Origin: an uncultured bacterium
GTDB lineage: Bacteria > Planctomycetota > UBA8742 > UBA2392
Reading direction: 5' to 3'
DNA length: 64,000 bases
NCBI GenBank assembly: GCA_938014885.1
Contig: CALLQI010000003.1
Coordinates: 62,001 to 126,000, forward strand
Both the position numbers and the translations under genes were made by a program. The notes beneath the pieces were generated by a model. It was not told where the DNA came from. It ran no database searches and worked only from the letters and a program-made list of their open reading frames with translations. Numbering within the stretch: position 1 is the stretch's first letter; the number at the start of each line of letters is the position of its first letter. Of this stretch, positions 16,401 to 25,593 are shown one piece after another.

Positions 16401-17170
16401 TGGGCAAGCCAAGGTTGGCGGTGTGGAAGTTCGCATCCTGCGACGGCTGCCAGCTCAGCCTGCTGGATTGCGAGGACGAGCTGCTGGCCGTGGCTGGCGC
16501 CGTCGAGATCGCGTACTTCGCTGAAGCCAGCAGTAACCTGCAGCCCGGCCCCTATGACGTGTCGCTGGTTGAGGGCAGCATCACCACGGCGCACGACGCC
16601 GAGCGCATCAAGGAGATCCGGCGTCAAAGCGGCGCGGTCATCACCATCGGCGCCTGCGCCACAGCGGGCGGGATTCAGGCCTTGCGCAACTTCGCCGATG
16701 TTGAGGAGTTCACCCGCGCGGTTTACGCGACACCGGCGTTTATCAGTACCCTTGACAGGTCAACGCCGATCTCGGACCACATCCAGGTAGACTTTGAGCT
16801 GCGCGGCTGCCCCATCAACAAGTACCAGTTGCTTGAAGTCATCAACGCGTTCCTGAACAAGCGCCGGCCGAACATCCGCGCCCACAGCGTCTGCGTTGAG
16901 TGCAAGCAGCGCGGCACCGTATGCGTGACCGTCGCGCGCGGTGAGCCCTGCCTCGGCCCCGTTACGCACGCCGGCTGCGGTGCTCTCTGCCCCAGCTACA
17001 ATCGTGGCTGCTTCGGTTGCTATGGGCCCAAGGAGTTGCCTAACACCGAGTCGCTGGCGGCATGGGCACGCGCTGAGTTGGGTGCAACCGACCGCGACAT
17101 CAAGCGTCTGTACCACAACTTCAACACGTGGACCGAGCCCTTCCGCAGTGAGGGCAACCGCAATGGCTGA
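16400..17170 (+). CDS. hydD: Group 3b [NiFe] hydrogenase, small (delta) subunit
   Basis: 256 residues. Proximal-cluster motif FASCDGCQLSLLD near the N-terminus; GACATAGG, RGCPIN and a Cys-rich C-terminus (CVECKQRGTVC, then GEPCLGPVTHAGCGALC, then GCFGCYGPKE) hold the remaining clusters. There is no twin-arginine signal, so the enzyme is cytoplasmic, as expected for group 3. It overlaps the large-subunit gene by 8 bp. Confidence 0.92.
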   Translation: MGKPRLAVWKFASCDGCQLSLLDCEDELLAVAGAVEIAYFAEASSNLQPGPYDVSLVEGSITTAHDAERIKEIRRQSGAVITIGACATAGGIQALRNFADVEEFTRAVYATPAFISTLDRSTPISDHIQVDFELRGCPINKYQLLEVINAFLNKRRPNIRAHSVCVECKQRGTVCVTVARGEPCLGPVTHAGCGALCPSYNRGCFGCYGPKELPNTESLAAWARAELGATDRDIKRLYHNFNTWTEPFRSEGNRNG

Positions 17171-18455
17171 AGGCCGCAACATCAAGGTTGACTACATGGC
17201 CCGCGTTGAAGGCGAGGGCGCCCTCGACATTTCCATTGAAGGCAACGTCGTCAAGGACGTGAAGCTGAAGATCTTTGAGCCGCCGCGCTTCTTTGAAGCA
17301 TTTTTGCGCGGCCGCAGTTTTATGGAATCGCCGGACATTACAGCCCGCATCTGCGGCATCTGCCCCGTCGCCTACCAGATGAGTGCCGTACACGCCATGG
17401 AAGACGCCTGCGGGGTGCAGGTCACGGGGCCGTTGCGCGCTTTGCGCCGCCTGCTGTACTGCGGCGAGTGGATCGAAAGCCACGTCCTGCACATCTACAT
17501 GCTGCACGCGCCGGACTTTCTCGGAAAGCACAGCGTCGTTGAGCTCGCGGCCGAACACCCCGAGATCATCCAGCGCGGCCTGCGCCTGAAGAAGACGGGC
17601 AACGAGATTGTCGCGCTGCTCGGCGGCCGCGAGATTCACCCGATCAACGTGCGCGTGGGCGGCTTTTACAAGATTCCGGGCAAGCGCGAGTTCACTGAGC
17701 TGGCCGAAAGGCTCAAGGTCGCGCGCGACGACGCACTCGCAACCGTTGAGTGGGTCAAGGGCTTCCACTTCCCGGACTTCGAGCAGGACTATGAGTTCGT
17801 CTGCTTGAGCCACCCCGATGAATACCCGTTCAATGAAGGCCGCATCATCAGCAACCGCGGCCTCGACATCACGGCACAGGAATACCACGACCACTTCGCC
17901 GAAGAGCACGTTGAGCACTCAACGGCGCTGCACTGCAGGCTCAAGGCGCGCGGCAATTACATGGTAGGCCCGCTCGCGCGCTATTCGCTCAACTACGACA
18001 AGCTGTCGCCGCTGGCCAAACAGGCGGCCGCAAGCGCCGGGCTTGGCACAAGCTGCAACAACCAGTTCAAGAGCATCCTTGTGCGCGCCGTCGAAGTCGT
18101 CTACGCGGTCGATGAAGCCATTCGCATCATCGAAAGCACGGAGCGCCCGGAGCGGCCGTACGTCGACGTGCCGGCCCGCGCCGGAACCGGCCTCGCGTCA
18201 ACAGAGGCACCCCGCGGGATGCTGCACCACACGTATACGCTGGATTCAAACGGGGTGATTGAGTTCGCCCAGATCATCCCGCCGACATCGCAGAACCAGG
18301 CGACCATCGAGAACGACCTGCGGCACTTCATCGTCCCGCGCGTGTCGCTGCCCGACGCCGATTTGCAATGGCAGTGCGAGCAGGCCGTGCGCAACTACGA
18401 TCCGTGCATCTCATGCAGCACACACTTCCTCAAGCTGACGGTGGACCGCCGGTGA
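17163..18455 (+). CDS. hydA: Group 3b [NiFe] hydrogenase, large (alpha) catalytic subunit
   Basis: 430 residues. Ni-Fe ligands: L1 motif ARICGICPVAY near residue 60 and L2 motif DPCISCSTH near residue 413. It catalyses reversible H2 oxidation. A nine-residue C-terminal extension follows the L2 His (FLKLTVDRR), to be removed by the protease encoded next. L1/L2 context and operon partners place it in group 3b (NADP-linked, sometimes sulfhydrogenase). ATG at 17163; the frame is open further upstream but lies inside the small-subunit gene. It overlaps the protease gene by 4 bp. Confidence 0.93.
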   Translation: MAEGRNIKVDYMARVEGEGALDISIEGNVVKDVKLKIFEPPRFFEAFLRGRSFMESPDITARICGICPVAYQMSAVHAMEDACGVQVTGPLRALRRLLYCGEWIESHVLHIYMLHAPDFLGKHSVVELAAEHPEIIQRGLRLKKTGNEIVALLGGREIHPINVRVGGFYKIPGKREFTELAERLKVARDDALATVEWVKGFHFPDFEQDYEFVCLSHPDEYPFNEGRIISNRGLDITAQEYHDHFAEEHVEHSTALHCRLKARGNYMVGPLARYSLNYDKLSPLAKQAAASAGLGTSCNNQFKSILVRAVEVVYAVDEAIRIIESTERPERPYVDVPARAGTGLASTEAPRGMLHHTYTLDSNGVIEFAQIIPPTSQNQATIENDLRHFIVPRVSLPDADLQWQCEQAVRNYDPCISCSTHFLKLTVDRR

Positions 18456-18916
18456 GCACTCTCGTTATCGGCATCGGCAACCGTGATCGCGCCGACGATG
18501 CGCTGGGGCTGATTGTCATCGACCGCCTTCAAGCCGCAGCGCTACCCGGTGTGCGGCTGGCGACGGCGCGCGGCGACGTGTTGACAGTGCTGGATCTGTT
18601 CGAAGGCACCGGGCGTGTCTTGATGGTGGACGCCATGAGATCCGGCGCAGCGCCGGGGTATATTCTGCGTCTTGACGCGTCAAGTGGTGTCGTCAAGGCG
18701 CAGCTTGACAGCTTTGCATCCACGCACACCGTCAACCTCGCCGAAGCCATTGAACTCGCACGCGCGTTGGGAAAGCTGCCGCCGAGTCTGATCATCTTCG
18801 GCGTCGAGGCCGCGGACTTCACGCTGGGCAACGGCCTCAGCCCGGCTGTCGCGGCGGCGCTTGACGATGTGATTGGGCAAATCCGAGAGGAGTGCGCATG
18901 CACGAAGCCTCATTGA
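18452..18916 (+). CDS. Hydrogenase maturation protease
   Basis: 154 residues from a GTG overlapping the hydA stop codon. HycI/HoxM family: VIGIGNRDRADDALGL gives the first nickel-sensing acidic residue, VDAMRSG the second, and STHTVNLAEA the His. It clips the C-terminal tail of the large subunit after nickel insertion. The position directly after the substrate gene fits one-to-one specificity. It overlaps hypA by 19 bp. Confidence 0.9.
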   Translation: MSTLVIGIGNRDRADDALGLIVIDRLQAAALPGVRLATARGDVLTVLDLFEGTGRVLMVDAMRSGAAPGYILRLDASSGVVKAQLDSFASTHTVNLAEAIELARALGKLPPSLIIFGVEAADFTLGNGLSPAVAAALDDVIGQIREECACTKPH

Positions 18917-19158
18917 TGCGCGACTTGATGCGCAAGATTCTGGGTGTCGCGGAGCAGCAGGGGGCGTCGCGTGTGGTCGCGTTGACTGTGCGGCTGGGTG
19001 TCCTCTCGCACATGGACGCCGCGCATTTTAAAGAGCATTTTGACCAGGCGGCCGCCGGGACGATCGCCGAGGGCGCGACGATTCACGCCTCCGTTGAAAC
19101 GGACATCCAGTCGCCGACGGCCGCCGACGTCATGCTGGAAAGTGTCGAGGTGGCATGA
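18898..19158 (+). CDS. hypA: Short HypA-like nickel chaperone without zinc domain
   Basis: 86 residues. It opens with the nickel-binding MHEASLM and has the HypA N-terminal fold (VVALTVRLGVLSHM, then FKEHFDQAAAGTIAEGA). The usual zinc-binding domain (two CxxC pairs, family length about 113 or more) is missing; there is no Cys at all. Instead it ends DVMLESVEVA. The start is fixed by the conserved MHE and an AGAGGAG site five bases upstream. The neat C-terminal end and the 4-bp overlap with hypF argue for a genuine short form rather than a frameshift. No hypB accompanies it. Confidence 0.8.
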   Translation: MHEASLMRDLMRKILGVAEQQGASRVVALTVRLGVLSHMDAAHFKEHFDQAAAGTIAEGATIHASVETDIQSPTAADVMLESVEVA

Positions 19159-21296
19159 GCGGCCCGCGCCTGCGCATTACCGTTCGCGGCGCCGTGCAGG
19201 GTGTGGGCTTTCGGCCCTTCGTCTGGCGGCTGGCGCGCGACTTCGGCCTTGCGGGACACGTATGCAACGATGGCGGGGCGGTGATCATCGAAGTTGAAGG
19301 CCCGCGCGCCCATGAAGTGCCGGACTTATTGCGTCGGGAAGCCCCGCCCGCCGCGCGTGTGGATGAGATAGACTGCCACGAAGTTCCCGTCGCTGGCGAC
19401 ACCGAGTTCCGCATCATCGACAGCACCGACGGCGCGAAACCTGCCGTTGTGCCGGACATGGCAACCTGCGCCGACTGCCTGCGCGAAGTACTTGACACGT
19501 CAAGTCGTTATCACGCCTACCCCTTCACCAACTGCACGCGCTGCGGCCCTCGCTACAGCATCATTGAGCGCGTGCCCTATGACCGCACCAACACCACCAT
19601 GGCCGCGTTCGCCATGTGCGACGCCTGCCGGGCGGAGTACCAAAACCCCGCCGACCGCCGCTACCACGCCCAGCCTACGGCCTGCCCCGTCTGCGGCCCG
19701 CGCCTCAGTCTGTGCGACGCGGCGGGCACAGGGCTTGATGGCGACGCTGTGACCCTCGCGGCCGCCGCGCTGCGTAGTGGGCAGATCGTCGCGCTGAAGG
19801 GCCTTGGCGGCTTTCAACTGCTGGTGGATGCGACCAACGCGGCGGCCGTTGCGCGATTGCGTGAACGCAAGCACCGGCCGCACAAGCCGCTGGCGTTGAT
19901 GACTCACGACATTGCGGCCGCGCGCGCGTTGGCCATCGTCAGCGACGCCGAAGCCGAAGTGCTGCAATCACCGGCCGCGCCGATTGTGCTGTTGGCGGCG
20001 CGCGAGGGGGCTTTGCCCGACATCATTGCACCCGGACTGCGCGAGATCGGCCTGATGCTGCCGACTACGCCGCTACACCACTTGCTGCTGCGGGCCGTTG
20101 ACTTCCCCGTCGTCTGCACCAGTGGCAACCTGACCGATGAGCCGGTCTGCACCGACAACGCAGAAGCTGTTGCGCGCCTTGGATTAGTTGCCGACTTGTT
20201 CGTGATGCACGACCGGCCGATCCGCCGGGCCGTCGATGATTCCGTCGCGCGCATCATCGATGGCGCGCCGCAGGTGTTGCGCCTGGCCCGCGGGTACGCG
20301 CCACTGACGCTGCCGATAGCCGGCCCCGACGCCGTCGCTACCGGCGCGCACATGAAGAACGCGCCGGCCGTTCGCACCGGCGGCCGCGCGATTCTTGGTC
20401 AGCACGTCGGCGACCTTGAAAACACTCTCGCGATTGACGCCATGCGCGCGACGACACGCGACCTGCAACAGTTCTTCGCCGTTGCGCCCGCACGCGTCGG
20501 CTGCGACCTGCACCCTGACTACGCGTCGACCCACTTCGCGCACGAAACCGGCCTGCCGGTAACGCCCGTGCAGCACCACGTCGCCCACGCGCTGGCCTGC
20601 ATGGCCGAACATGGGCTTGAGCGCGCGCTGGCGGTTGTCTGGGACGGCACCGGCCTCGGCCCCGACGGCATGATCTGGGGCGGCGAATTCCTGCAGATGC
20701 GCGGCACAAGCTGGCGGCGCGTGGCACACCTGCGGCCGTTTCACCTGCCCGGCGGCGATGCCGCGTCGCGCGACGCCCGCCGTGCGCTGGCTGGCCTGCG
20801 CGGTGAGGCAGGCCCCAACGCGCCGCTGTCCACGAGCGCCGGCCGACTGTTCGATGGCGTGGCCGCGCTGCTGGGCCTGTGCGGTGCGCAGACTTTCGAG
20901 GGCCAGGCGGCCATGCTGCTTGAGGCCGCAGTCGATCCAACGGTGAACACGGCCTATGATCTGCCTTTGGCCGGTGGCGTGCTGGACTGGCGCCCGATGC
21001 TTGAAGCCGCAGGCGTTGAGAAGTCTGCCTCTGTTGCGGCCGCGAAGTTTCACAACGCGCTGGTTGACGGAATCGTCGCTGTGGCGCGCGAAGTCGGTGA
21101 ACCGACAGTGGCGCTGACGGGCGGATGCTTCCAGAATCGCTATCTGACTGAACGCGCGATACGCCAGCTACGCGAAGCGGGCTTCACGCCGGTGATTCCG
21201 CGCCGCGTGCCGCCCAACGACGGCGGGATTGCGCTCGGCCAGCTTGCGGCAATCTCAGGAGAGTGCGATGTGCCTTGCTGTGCCCGGCAGAGTTGA
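19155..21296 (+). CDS. hypF: Carbamoyltransferase HypF
   Basis: 713 residues. Makes the CN ligands of the Ni-Fe centre from carbamoyl phosphate, passing the carbamoyl group to HypE. Domains in order: acylphosphatase (VRGAVQGVGFRPFVWRLA), two zinc fingers (CADCLREV with CTRCGP; CDACRAEY with CPVCGP), a YrdC-like domain (ALKGLGGFQLL, then KPLALM, then TSGNLTDEP) and a Kae1-like domain (HHVAHALACMAEH, then VWDGTGLGPDG, then TGGCFQNRYL). Full length, all key motifs present. It overlaps hypC by 29 bp. Confidence 0.95.
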   Translation: MSGPRLRITVRGAVQGVGFRPFVWRLARDFGLAGHVCNDGGAVIIEVEGPRAHEVPDLLRREAPPAARVDEIDCHEVPVAGDTEFRIIDSTDGAKPAVVPDMATCADCLREVLDTSSRYHAYPFTNCTRCGPRYSIIERVPYDRTNTTMAAFAMCDACRAEYQNPADRRYHAQPTACPVCGPRLSLCDAAGTGLDGDAVTLAAAALRSGQIVALKGLGGFQLLVDATNAAAVARLRERKHRPHKPLALMTHDIAAARALAIVSDAEAEVLQSPAAPIVLLAAREGALPDIIAPGLREIGLMLPTTPLHHLLLRAVDFPVVCTSGNLTDEPVCTDNAEAVARLGLVADLFVMHDRPIRRAVDDSVARIIDGAPQVLRLARGYAPLTLPIAGPDAVATGAHMKNAPAVRTGGRAILGQHVGDLENTLAIDAMRATTRDLQQFFAVAPARVGCDLHPDYASTHFAHETGLPVTPVQHHVAHALACMAEHGLERALAVVWDGTGLGPDGMIWGGEFLQMRGTSWRRVAHLRPFHLPGGDAASRDARRALAGLRGEAGPNAPLSTSAGRLFDGVAALLGLCGAQTFEGQAAMLLEAAVDPTVNTAYDLPLAGGVLDWRPMLEAAGVEKSASVAAAKFHNALVDGIVAVAREVGEPTVALTGGCFQNRYLTERAIRQLREAGFTPVIPRRVPPNDGGIALGQLAAISGECDVPCCARQS

Positions 21297-21492
21297 AGCG
21301 ATCACGGACGCAACACCCGAAACCCGCACCGGCCGGGTGAACTTCGGCGGCGTGGTCAAGAGCATTAACCTGGTGTTCGTGCCCGAGGCGCAGGTCGGCG
21401 ACTATGTGCTGGCCCATGTGGGGTTCGCGATCTCGCGCATCAGCGACGATGAAGCACGGCGCACGATTGATGCACTGGAAGGCAAGGCATGA
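21268..21492 (+). CDS. hypC: Hydrogenase assembly chaperone HypC
   Basis: 74 residues. The start is fixed by the family-defining MCLAVPG, whose Cys2 carries the Fe(CN)2CO moiety together with HypD; a preceding GGAGAG serves as ribosome site. The HVGFAISRISDDEA region matches HypC/HupF. It lies within the 3' end of hypF and overlaps hypD by 4 bp. Confidence 0.93.
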   Translation: MCLAVPGRVEAITDATPETRTGRVNFGGVVKSINLVFVPEAQVGDYVLAHVGFAISRISDDEARRTIDALEGKA

Positions 21493-22571
21493 AATACGTT
21501 GACGAGTTCCGTGACCCGGCGGCCGTGCGGGCCTGCGCACGAGAGATCCGCGCCGCTGTCACACGCCCCTGGACCATCATGGAAGTCTGCGGCGGCCAAG
21601 CCCACGCGATCGTTAAGCATGGGCTGGATGAGTTGCTGCCGCCGGAAGTCACGCTGATTCACGGTCCCGGGTGCCCGGTCTGCGTTACCGACGCCGCGAT
21701 CCTCGACAAGGCGCACGAGATCGCCGCGCGGCCTGAAGTCATCTTCTGCACGTTCGGCGACATGCTGCGTGTGCCGGGGTCGCGGACGGACATGTTTCAG
21801 GTCAAGGCTGCTGGCGGCGACGTGCGCATCGTGTACTCGCCATTGGATGCCGTTGAAATCGCGGCCGCCAACCCGGGGCGCGAAGTCGTGCTCTTTGCCG
21901 TCGGTTTCGAGACCACCGCGCCCGCCAACGCCATGAGCGTCCAACAGGCAAAGCAGCGCGGCCTTGCGAACTTCAGCCTGCTGGTGTCGCACGTGCTGGT
22001 GCCGCCGGCGATCGAAGCGATTCTGCAATCACCCGAGAGCCGCGTGCAGGGCTTCCTGGCGGCCGGCCACGTCTGCACCATTGTGGGCACGCGTGAGTAT
22101 GAACCGCTGGCGGCGAAGCACAAAGTCCCGATCGTGGCCACGGGCTTCGAGCCGTTGGACATCATGCAGGGTGTGCTGATGTGCGTGAGGCAGCTTGAAG
22201 CCGGCCGTCACGAAGTTGAAAACCAGTACACACGCGCCGTGCGCAGTGAAGGAAATGCCCCGGCCCTGGCGCTGATCAGGCGGGTGTTTACGGTGCGCGG
22301 CCGCAACTGGCGCGGCATCGGCGAGATTGCCGCCAGTGGCTTCGCGCTCAGTGACGAGTACCGGGCGTTTGACGCCCTTGTGCGCTTCGGCCCTATTGAC
22401 GAGTCAAGACAAGATGAGGGCGAGTGCATCAGCGGCCTGATCATGCAGGGCCTCAAGAAGCCCGGCGAATGCCCGGCGTTCGGCAGCCGCTGCACGCCGG
22501 AAACGCCACTGGGCGCCACCATGGTCAGCAGCGAGGGCGCCTGCGCCGCCTACTACAGGTACCGGGTATGA
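21489..22571 (+). CDS. hypD: Fe(CN)2CO assembly protein HypD
   Basis: 360 residues. Scaffold on which the Fe(CN)2CO group is built with HypC. Cys motifs of the family are present: EVCGGQAHAI, HGPGCPVCVT, the helix GFETTAPANA, and the C-terminal [4Fe-4S] Cys residues in RDEGECISG-type context (DEGECISGLI, then GECPAFGSRCTPETPLGA). Full length; overlaps hypE by 4 bp. Confidence 0.95.
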   Translation: MKYVDEFRDPAAVRACAREIRAAVTRPWTIMEVCGGQAHAIVKHGLDELLPPEVTLIHGPGCPVCVTDAAILDKAHEIAARPEVIFCTFGDMLRVPGSRTDMFQVKAAGGDVRIVYSPLDAVEIAAANPGREVVLFAVGFETTAPANAMSVQQAKQRGLANFSLLVSHVLVPPAIEAILQSPESRVQGFLAAGHVCTIVGTREYEPLAAKHKVPIVATGFEPLDIMQGVLMCVRQLEAGRHEVENQYTRAVRSEGNAPALALIRRVFTVRGRNWRGIGEIAASGFALSDEYRAFDALVRFGPIDESRQDEGECISGLIMQGLKKPGECPAFGSRCTPETPLGATMVSSEGACAAYYRYRV

Positions 22572-23611
22572 GCGACACGCAAGAGTTTCAGCCCGCATGC
22601 CCCGTGCCGCTGATTGCAGGCCGCGTCACCATGGGGCACGGCGGCGGCGGGCGACTGATGCATGACCTGGTGCGCGACGTGTTTGCCGCGGCATTTCTCA
22701 GCAGCACCGACCATGATGGCGCCGTCGCCGTCGTGCCCGCCGGACGCGTAGCCACCACTACGGACGGCTACGTCGTGCGGCCGATGTTCTTTCCCGGGGG
22801 CGACATCGGCACGATGGCGGTGCACGGCACGCTCAACGATTTGGCCATGTGCGGGGCCCGCCCGCTGAGCCTCGCGGCCGCGTTTATCATAGAGGAAGGA
22901 ACGGAGATTGACCTGCTGCGCCGCGTTGCCGCGTCCATGGCCGGGGCGGCGGCACGGGCCGGTGTTGTCATTGCGACAGGCGACACCAAAGTTGTCGAGC
23001 GCGGACACGGCGACGGGGTGTTCATCACGACCAGCGGCGTCGGCCTATGCGAACATGAGCTTGACATTCACCCGCGCGCGATAAGTGACGGCGATGTGGT
23101 GCTGCTTAGCGGCGACATCGGCCGCCACGGCGTGGCGGTTATGGGTGCCCGCGAGAACCTGAATTTTGAAGGCGCAATCGAAAGCGACTGCCAGTGCCTG
23201 TGGCCCGCTGTGCGCGCCCTGCTGGCTGCAAGCGTGAATGTGCACTGCCTGCGAGACCTGACGCGGGGCGGCCTGGCGACGGCGCTTGTCGAACTCGCGC
23301 AAGTTTCAGGCCTTGAGTTCGAGCTGGATGAGGACGCGGTGTTGGTGCCGTCCGCCGTGCGCGGCGCCTGTGAAATGCTCGGGCTGGATCCGCTGTATGT
23401 CGCGAACGAGGGGCGCTTCGTCGCGATTGTGCCCGGTGCCGAAGCTGAGCGGGCGCTCGCGGCACTGAGGTCGGTACCTGAGTCAGGCAGCGCGATCATT
23501 GCTGGCCGAGTTGCGGCTGGGCGCGCTGGGCAGGTCACCCTGCGGACGCGCCTCGGCACCCGTCGCAACCTGCCCATGCTGAGTGGCGAGCAACTCCCCC
23601 GCATTTGCTGA
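22568..23611 (+). CDS. hypE: Carbamoyl dehydratase HypE
   Basis: 347 residues. ATP-dependent dehydration of the carbamoyl group attached to its C-terminal Cys to make the cyanide ligand. GHGGGGRLMHDL is the N-terminal glycine-rich start; TTDGYVVRPMFFPGGDIG and ATGDTKVVERGHGD line the ATP site of the PurM-like fold. It ends in PRIC, the conserved modified Cys. Last gene of the hydrogenase operon; no hypB follows, and downstream DNA is a scar. Confidence 0.95.
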   Translation: MSDTQEFQPACPVPLIAGRVTMGHGGGGRLMHDLVRDVFAAAFLSSTDHDGAVAVVPAGRVATTTDGYVVRPMFFPGGDIGTMAVHGTLNDLAMCGARPLSLAAAFIIEEGTEIDLLRRVAASMAGAAARAGVVIATGDTKVVERGHGDGVFITTSGVGLCEHELDIHPRAISDGDVVLLSGDIGRHGVAVMGARENLNFEGAIESDCQCLWPAVRALLAASVNVHCLRDLTRGGLATALVELAQVSGLEFELDEDAVLVPSAVRGACEMLGLDPLYVANEGRFVAIVPGAEAERALAALRSVPESGSAIIAGRVAAGRAGQVTLRTRLGTRRNLPMLSGEQLPRIC

Positions 23612-23860
23612 GCCAAGGACCCGGGCCACGCGCTCCCGATCGCGCTCCAGCAGCGCAAGGTGGCATAGGCTTGCACCCTCAAGCCCTGGGTTATGCACCA
23701 GGCGGTAGATGGCCAGCTCCTCGGCCTCATTCACCAGGTTGCCGTGGCGGTGCGCGAGTGCGAGCGCCTGCCCGTATGCGCCCTCGGCCTCCGTGCCCTT
23801 GCCGAGGCGCAGCAGGGAGATCGCGACCCTGCGTAGAATCTCCGGTTGCTGGTCCCGCGG
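23483..23860 (-). pseudogene. 3' fragment of a TPR-type gene
   Basis: A minus-strand frame from about 23860 reads RDQQPEILRRVAISLLRLGK, then AEGAYGQALALAHRHGN, then EAEELAIYRLVHNPGLEGAS. These are TPR-like helical units without any start codon; a GTG at 23734 is internal. It runs antisense into the last 130 bases of hypE before stopping at 23483. Similarity stops where the Rhs fragment on the opposite strand begins, so I read it as a gene cut by that insertion. It is not closely alike to the TPR genes at 1-750 or 5256-6704. Confidence 0.45.
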
Positions 23861-25569
23861 AAGTTAACTCGCCAGCGACCCCCAGAGGCCGGCAGCAACG
23901 GAATTGCGAAACTGGCCGCTGGCATACTCGGCCGCGGGCGCGCGAGTACCTGACACCGATCGGAAGCTTCGCAGCCTCCGGCCGCCAGAGCGGCAAGAAC
24001 TTCACAGGCCAGTACTACACCCTGTGGAGACACTACGACCCAGCACTGATGCGCTTCACAGGCCCGGACCCCATCGCATCCCCATGGTGGAACCTGAACG
24101 GGTACTGTCTGAACAACCCGGCCGGCGGGTTTGACCCTGATGGATTGGGCCCCGTTGGGGAGTTCTTTGGCAACTGTTGGCGAGGTGGGAGCGAATGGGT
24201 TGCTGACAACGTCTTCGGCGGCGAAGGACCAGGTGCAGGCATCGCGCTAGGTGTGGGCGACTTCGCTGGCGGCATGGTCGACTTTGCCATGCAGTTCAAC
24301 ATCGTCGCTGCAGGTGCGGACAGTGTGTACGCACTGGCAACGTGGGACTTCGACAATGCTCCACTACTGTTGAAGAACCGCGTTGGACAAGTCAGCCGCG
24401 CAATAGACCGCTGGAATGGGATGGATGAGGCTGGCTTTGGCTTCTTCAGCAAGGTTGGTCGCACACTGGCATTCAACGGCATGGACATGCTGGGTACGAC
24501 CGGGCTGTTCGAAGCAATGGCTGGCTACGACAGCGTAACTCAGGAAGACTTGTCGAGCACAGAGCGCTGGCGTCGGGGCACGACAACCAGCCTAGGCGCA
24601 ATCGCCCAACTCGCTGGTGCCAAAGTGGCTGGCGGTAGGGTCGGGGGCGGAAAGGCACCTACACCGAGGCCCAACCCAACGCCCACAAGGGGCGGGGGTT
24701 GTTTCCTGGAAGGTACGCAAATTGCGGTCGCAAGTGGCCTGGTGGCTATCGAGACCCTTTGCGTGGGCGATGAAGTGCTGGCTTGCGATCCGGAAACAAT
24801 GACGTGGTCGTGGCAGCCGGTGACTAAGACCCACCGATACGATTACGATGGCGACATTGTCACCGTCACAGTTGGCAGCGAACAAGTCGAGGCGACGGGC
24901 AATCACCCTTTCTGGGTGATCAGTGACGTTGATCTGGAAGGCCGCGCCATTGCGAAGGACGCGCTTGAAACGGGTTGCAGGTTCGACCCCGCCGTGTGCA
25001 TCACAGCCGTCGGCCGATGGGTCGAAGCTCGTGACCTTCAGACCGGCGACCGTCTGTGGACGTACGCACGGGGAGTTGCCTTAGTTTCTCACGTCAGCAG
25101 CCGCAATGAGAGAATCACGGTCTACAACCTGACCGTAGCACATCTTCACACATACGCTGTCGGAACTAGCGGCATCTTGGTACACAATACCTCGCGGATA
25201 ACACCTGTGCAGCGTGGTGGACCCAAGGGGGTTGATTCTTCCCATCACAATGCAAATGTGATGGTCAGAGATGCAGGTGGCCAAAAGGTGTTCCACCAGC
25301 GATTTGTAAGTGGCAGCATGACCCCCGACGAAGCAGCGTTAGGTTTCCCAAGGAACACCCTCGCGACTCACACGGAAGCGCGAGCAGTAGGGAGCGTGCC
25401 ACTTGCTCGAGGTGATACAATGACCATCACGGGTCAGCGGCCACCTTGCTTTAGTTGCAGAGGAAAGATGAACAGGCGCGCAGCGGAAACTGGGGCGAAG
25501 ATCATCTACCGATGGAGGGAGAATGGTGTTACACGAAAATGGCAAGCTGGTAAGAAAGGAAAGGGCTAG
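23605..25569 (+). CDS. Rhs-type polymorphic toxin C-terminal part: Rhs core end, HINT, deaminase-like toxin
   Basis: Recognisable sequence begins near 23938; upstream codons to the TTG at 23605 look non-coding, so the long Rhs N-terminus is missing. In order: Rhs core end (TGQYYTLWRHYDPALMRFTG, then GYCLNNPAGGFDPDGLG); a linker (GGMVDFAMQFNIVAA); a pretoxin HINT protease domain starting GCFLEGTQIA at about 24697 and ending GILVHNT at about 25190; then a roughly 125-residue toxin. The toxin has HTE (25369) and PPCFSC (25441-25458), the His-x-Glu and Pro-Cys-x-x-Cys zinc motifs of nucleic-acid/nucleotide deaminases, in a context like Pput_2613-type toxin deaminases. An immunity gene follows. 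Whether it is expressed without its N-terminus is unclear. Confidence 0.75.
   Translation: MLSQGPGPRAPDRAPAAQGGIGLHPQALGYAPGGRWPAPRPHSPGCRGGARVRAPARMRPRPPCPCRGAAGRSRPCVESPVAGPAEVNSPATPRGRQQRNCETGRWHTRPRAREYLTPIGSFAASGRQSGKNFTGQYYTLWRHYDPALMRFTGPDPIASPWWNLNGYCLNNPAGGFDPDGLGPVGEFFGNCWRGGSEWVADNVFGGEGPGAGIALGVGDFAGGMVDFAMQFNIVAAGADSVYALATWDFDNAPLLLKNRVGQVSRAIDRWNGMDEAGFGFFSKVGRTLAFNGMDMLGTTGLFEAMAGYDSVTQEDLSSTERWRRGTTTSLGAIAQLAGAKVAGGRVGGGKAPTPRPNPTPTRGGGCFLEGTQIAVASGLVAIETLCVGDEVLACDPETMTWSWQPVTKTHRYDYDGDIVTVTVGSEQVEATGNHPFWVISDVDLEGRAIAKDALETGCRFDPAVCITAVGRWVEARDLQTGDRLWTYARGVALVSHVSSRNERITVYNLTVAHLHTYAVGTSGILVHNTSRITPVQRGGPKGVDSSHHNANVMVRDAGGQKVFHQRFVSGSMTPDEAALGFPRNTLATHTEARAVGSVPLARGDTMTITGQRPPCFSCRGKMNRRAAETGAKIIYRWRENGVTRKWQAGKKGKG
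23959..24221 (+). repeat. 263-bp direct repeat in Rhs core, copy A
   Basis: Nearly identical to 26535-26797 (only a few differences near the left end). Encodes the conserved Rhs end from IGSFAA to ADNVFGG, after which the two genes diverge completely. It brackets the HINT-toxin-immunity cassette. Confidence 0.9.
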
Positions 25570-25593
25570 TAATTACTAAACTTGGAGAGCTTC

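Noticed and set aside
23605..23937. Treating the first 111 codons of the Rhs frame as real protein
   Set aside because: They are Pro/Arg/Gly-rich and antisense to a TPR-like fragment; homology to the second Rhs copy begins only near 23938.
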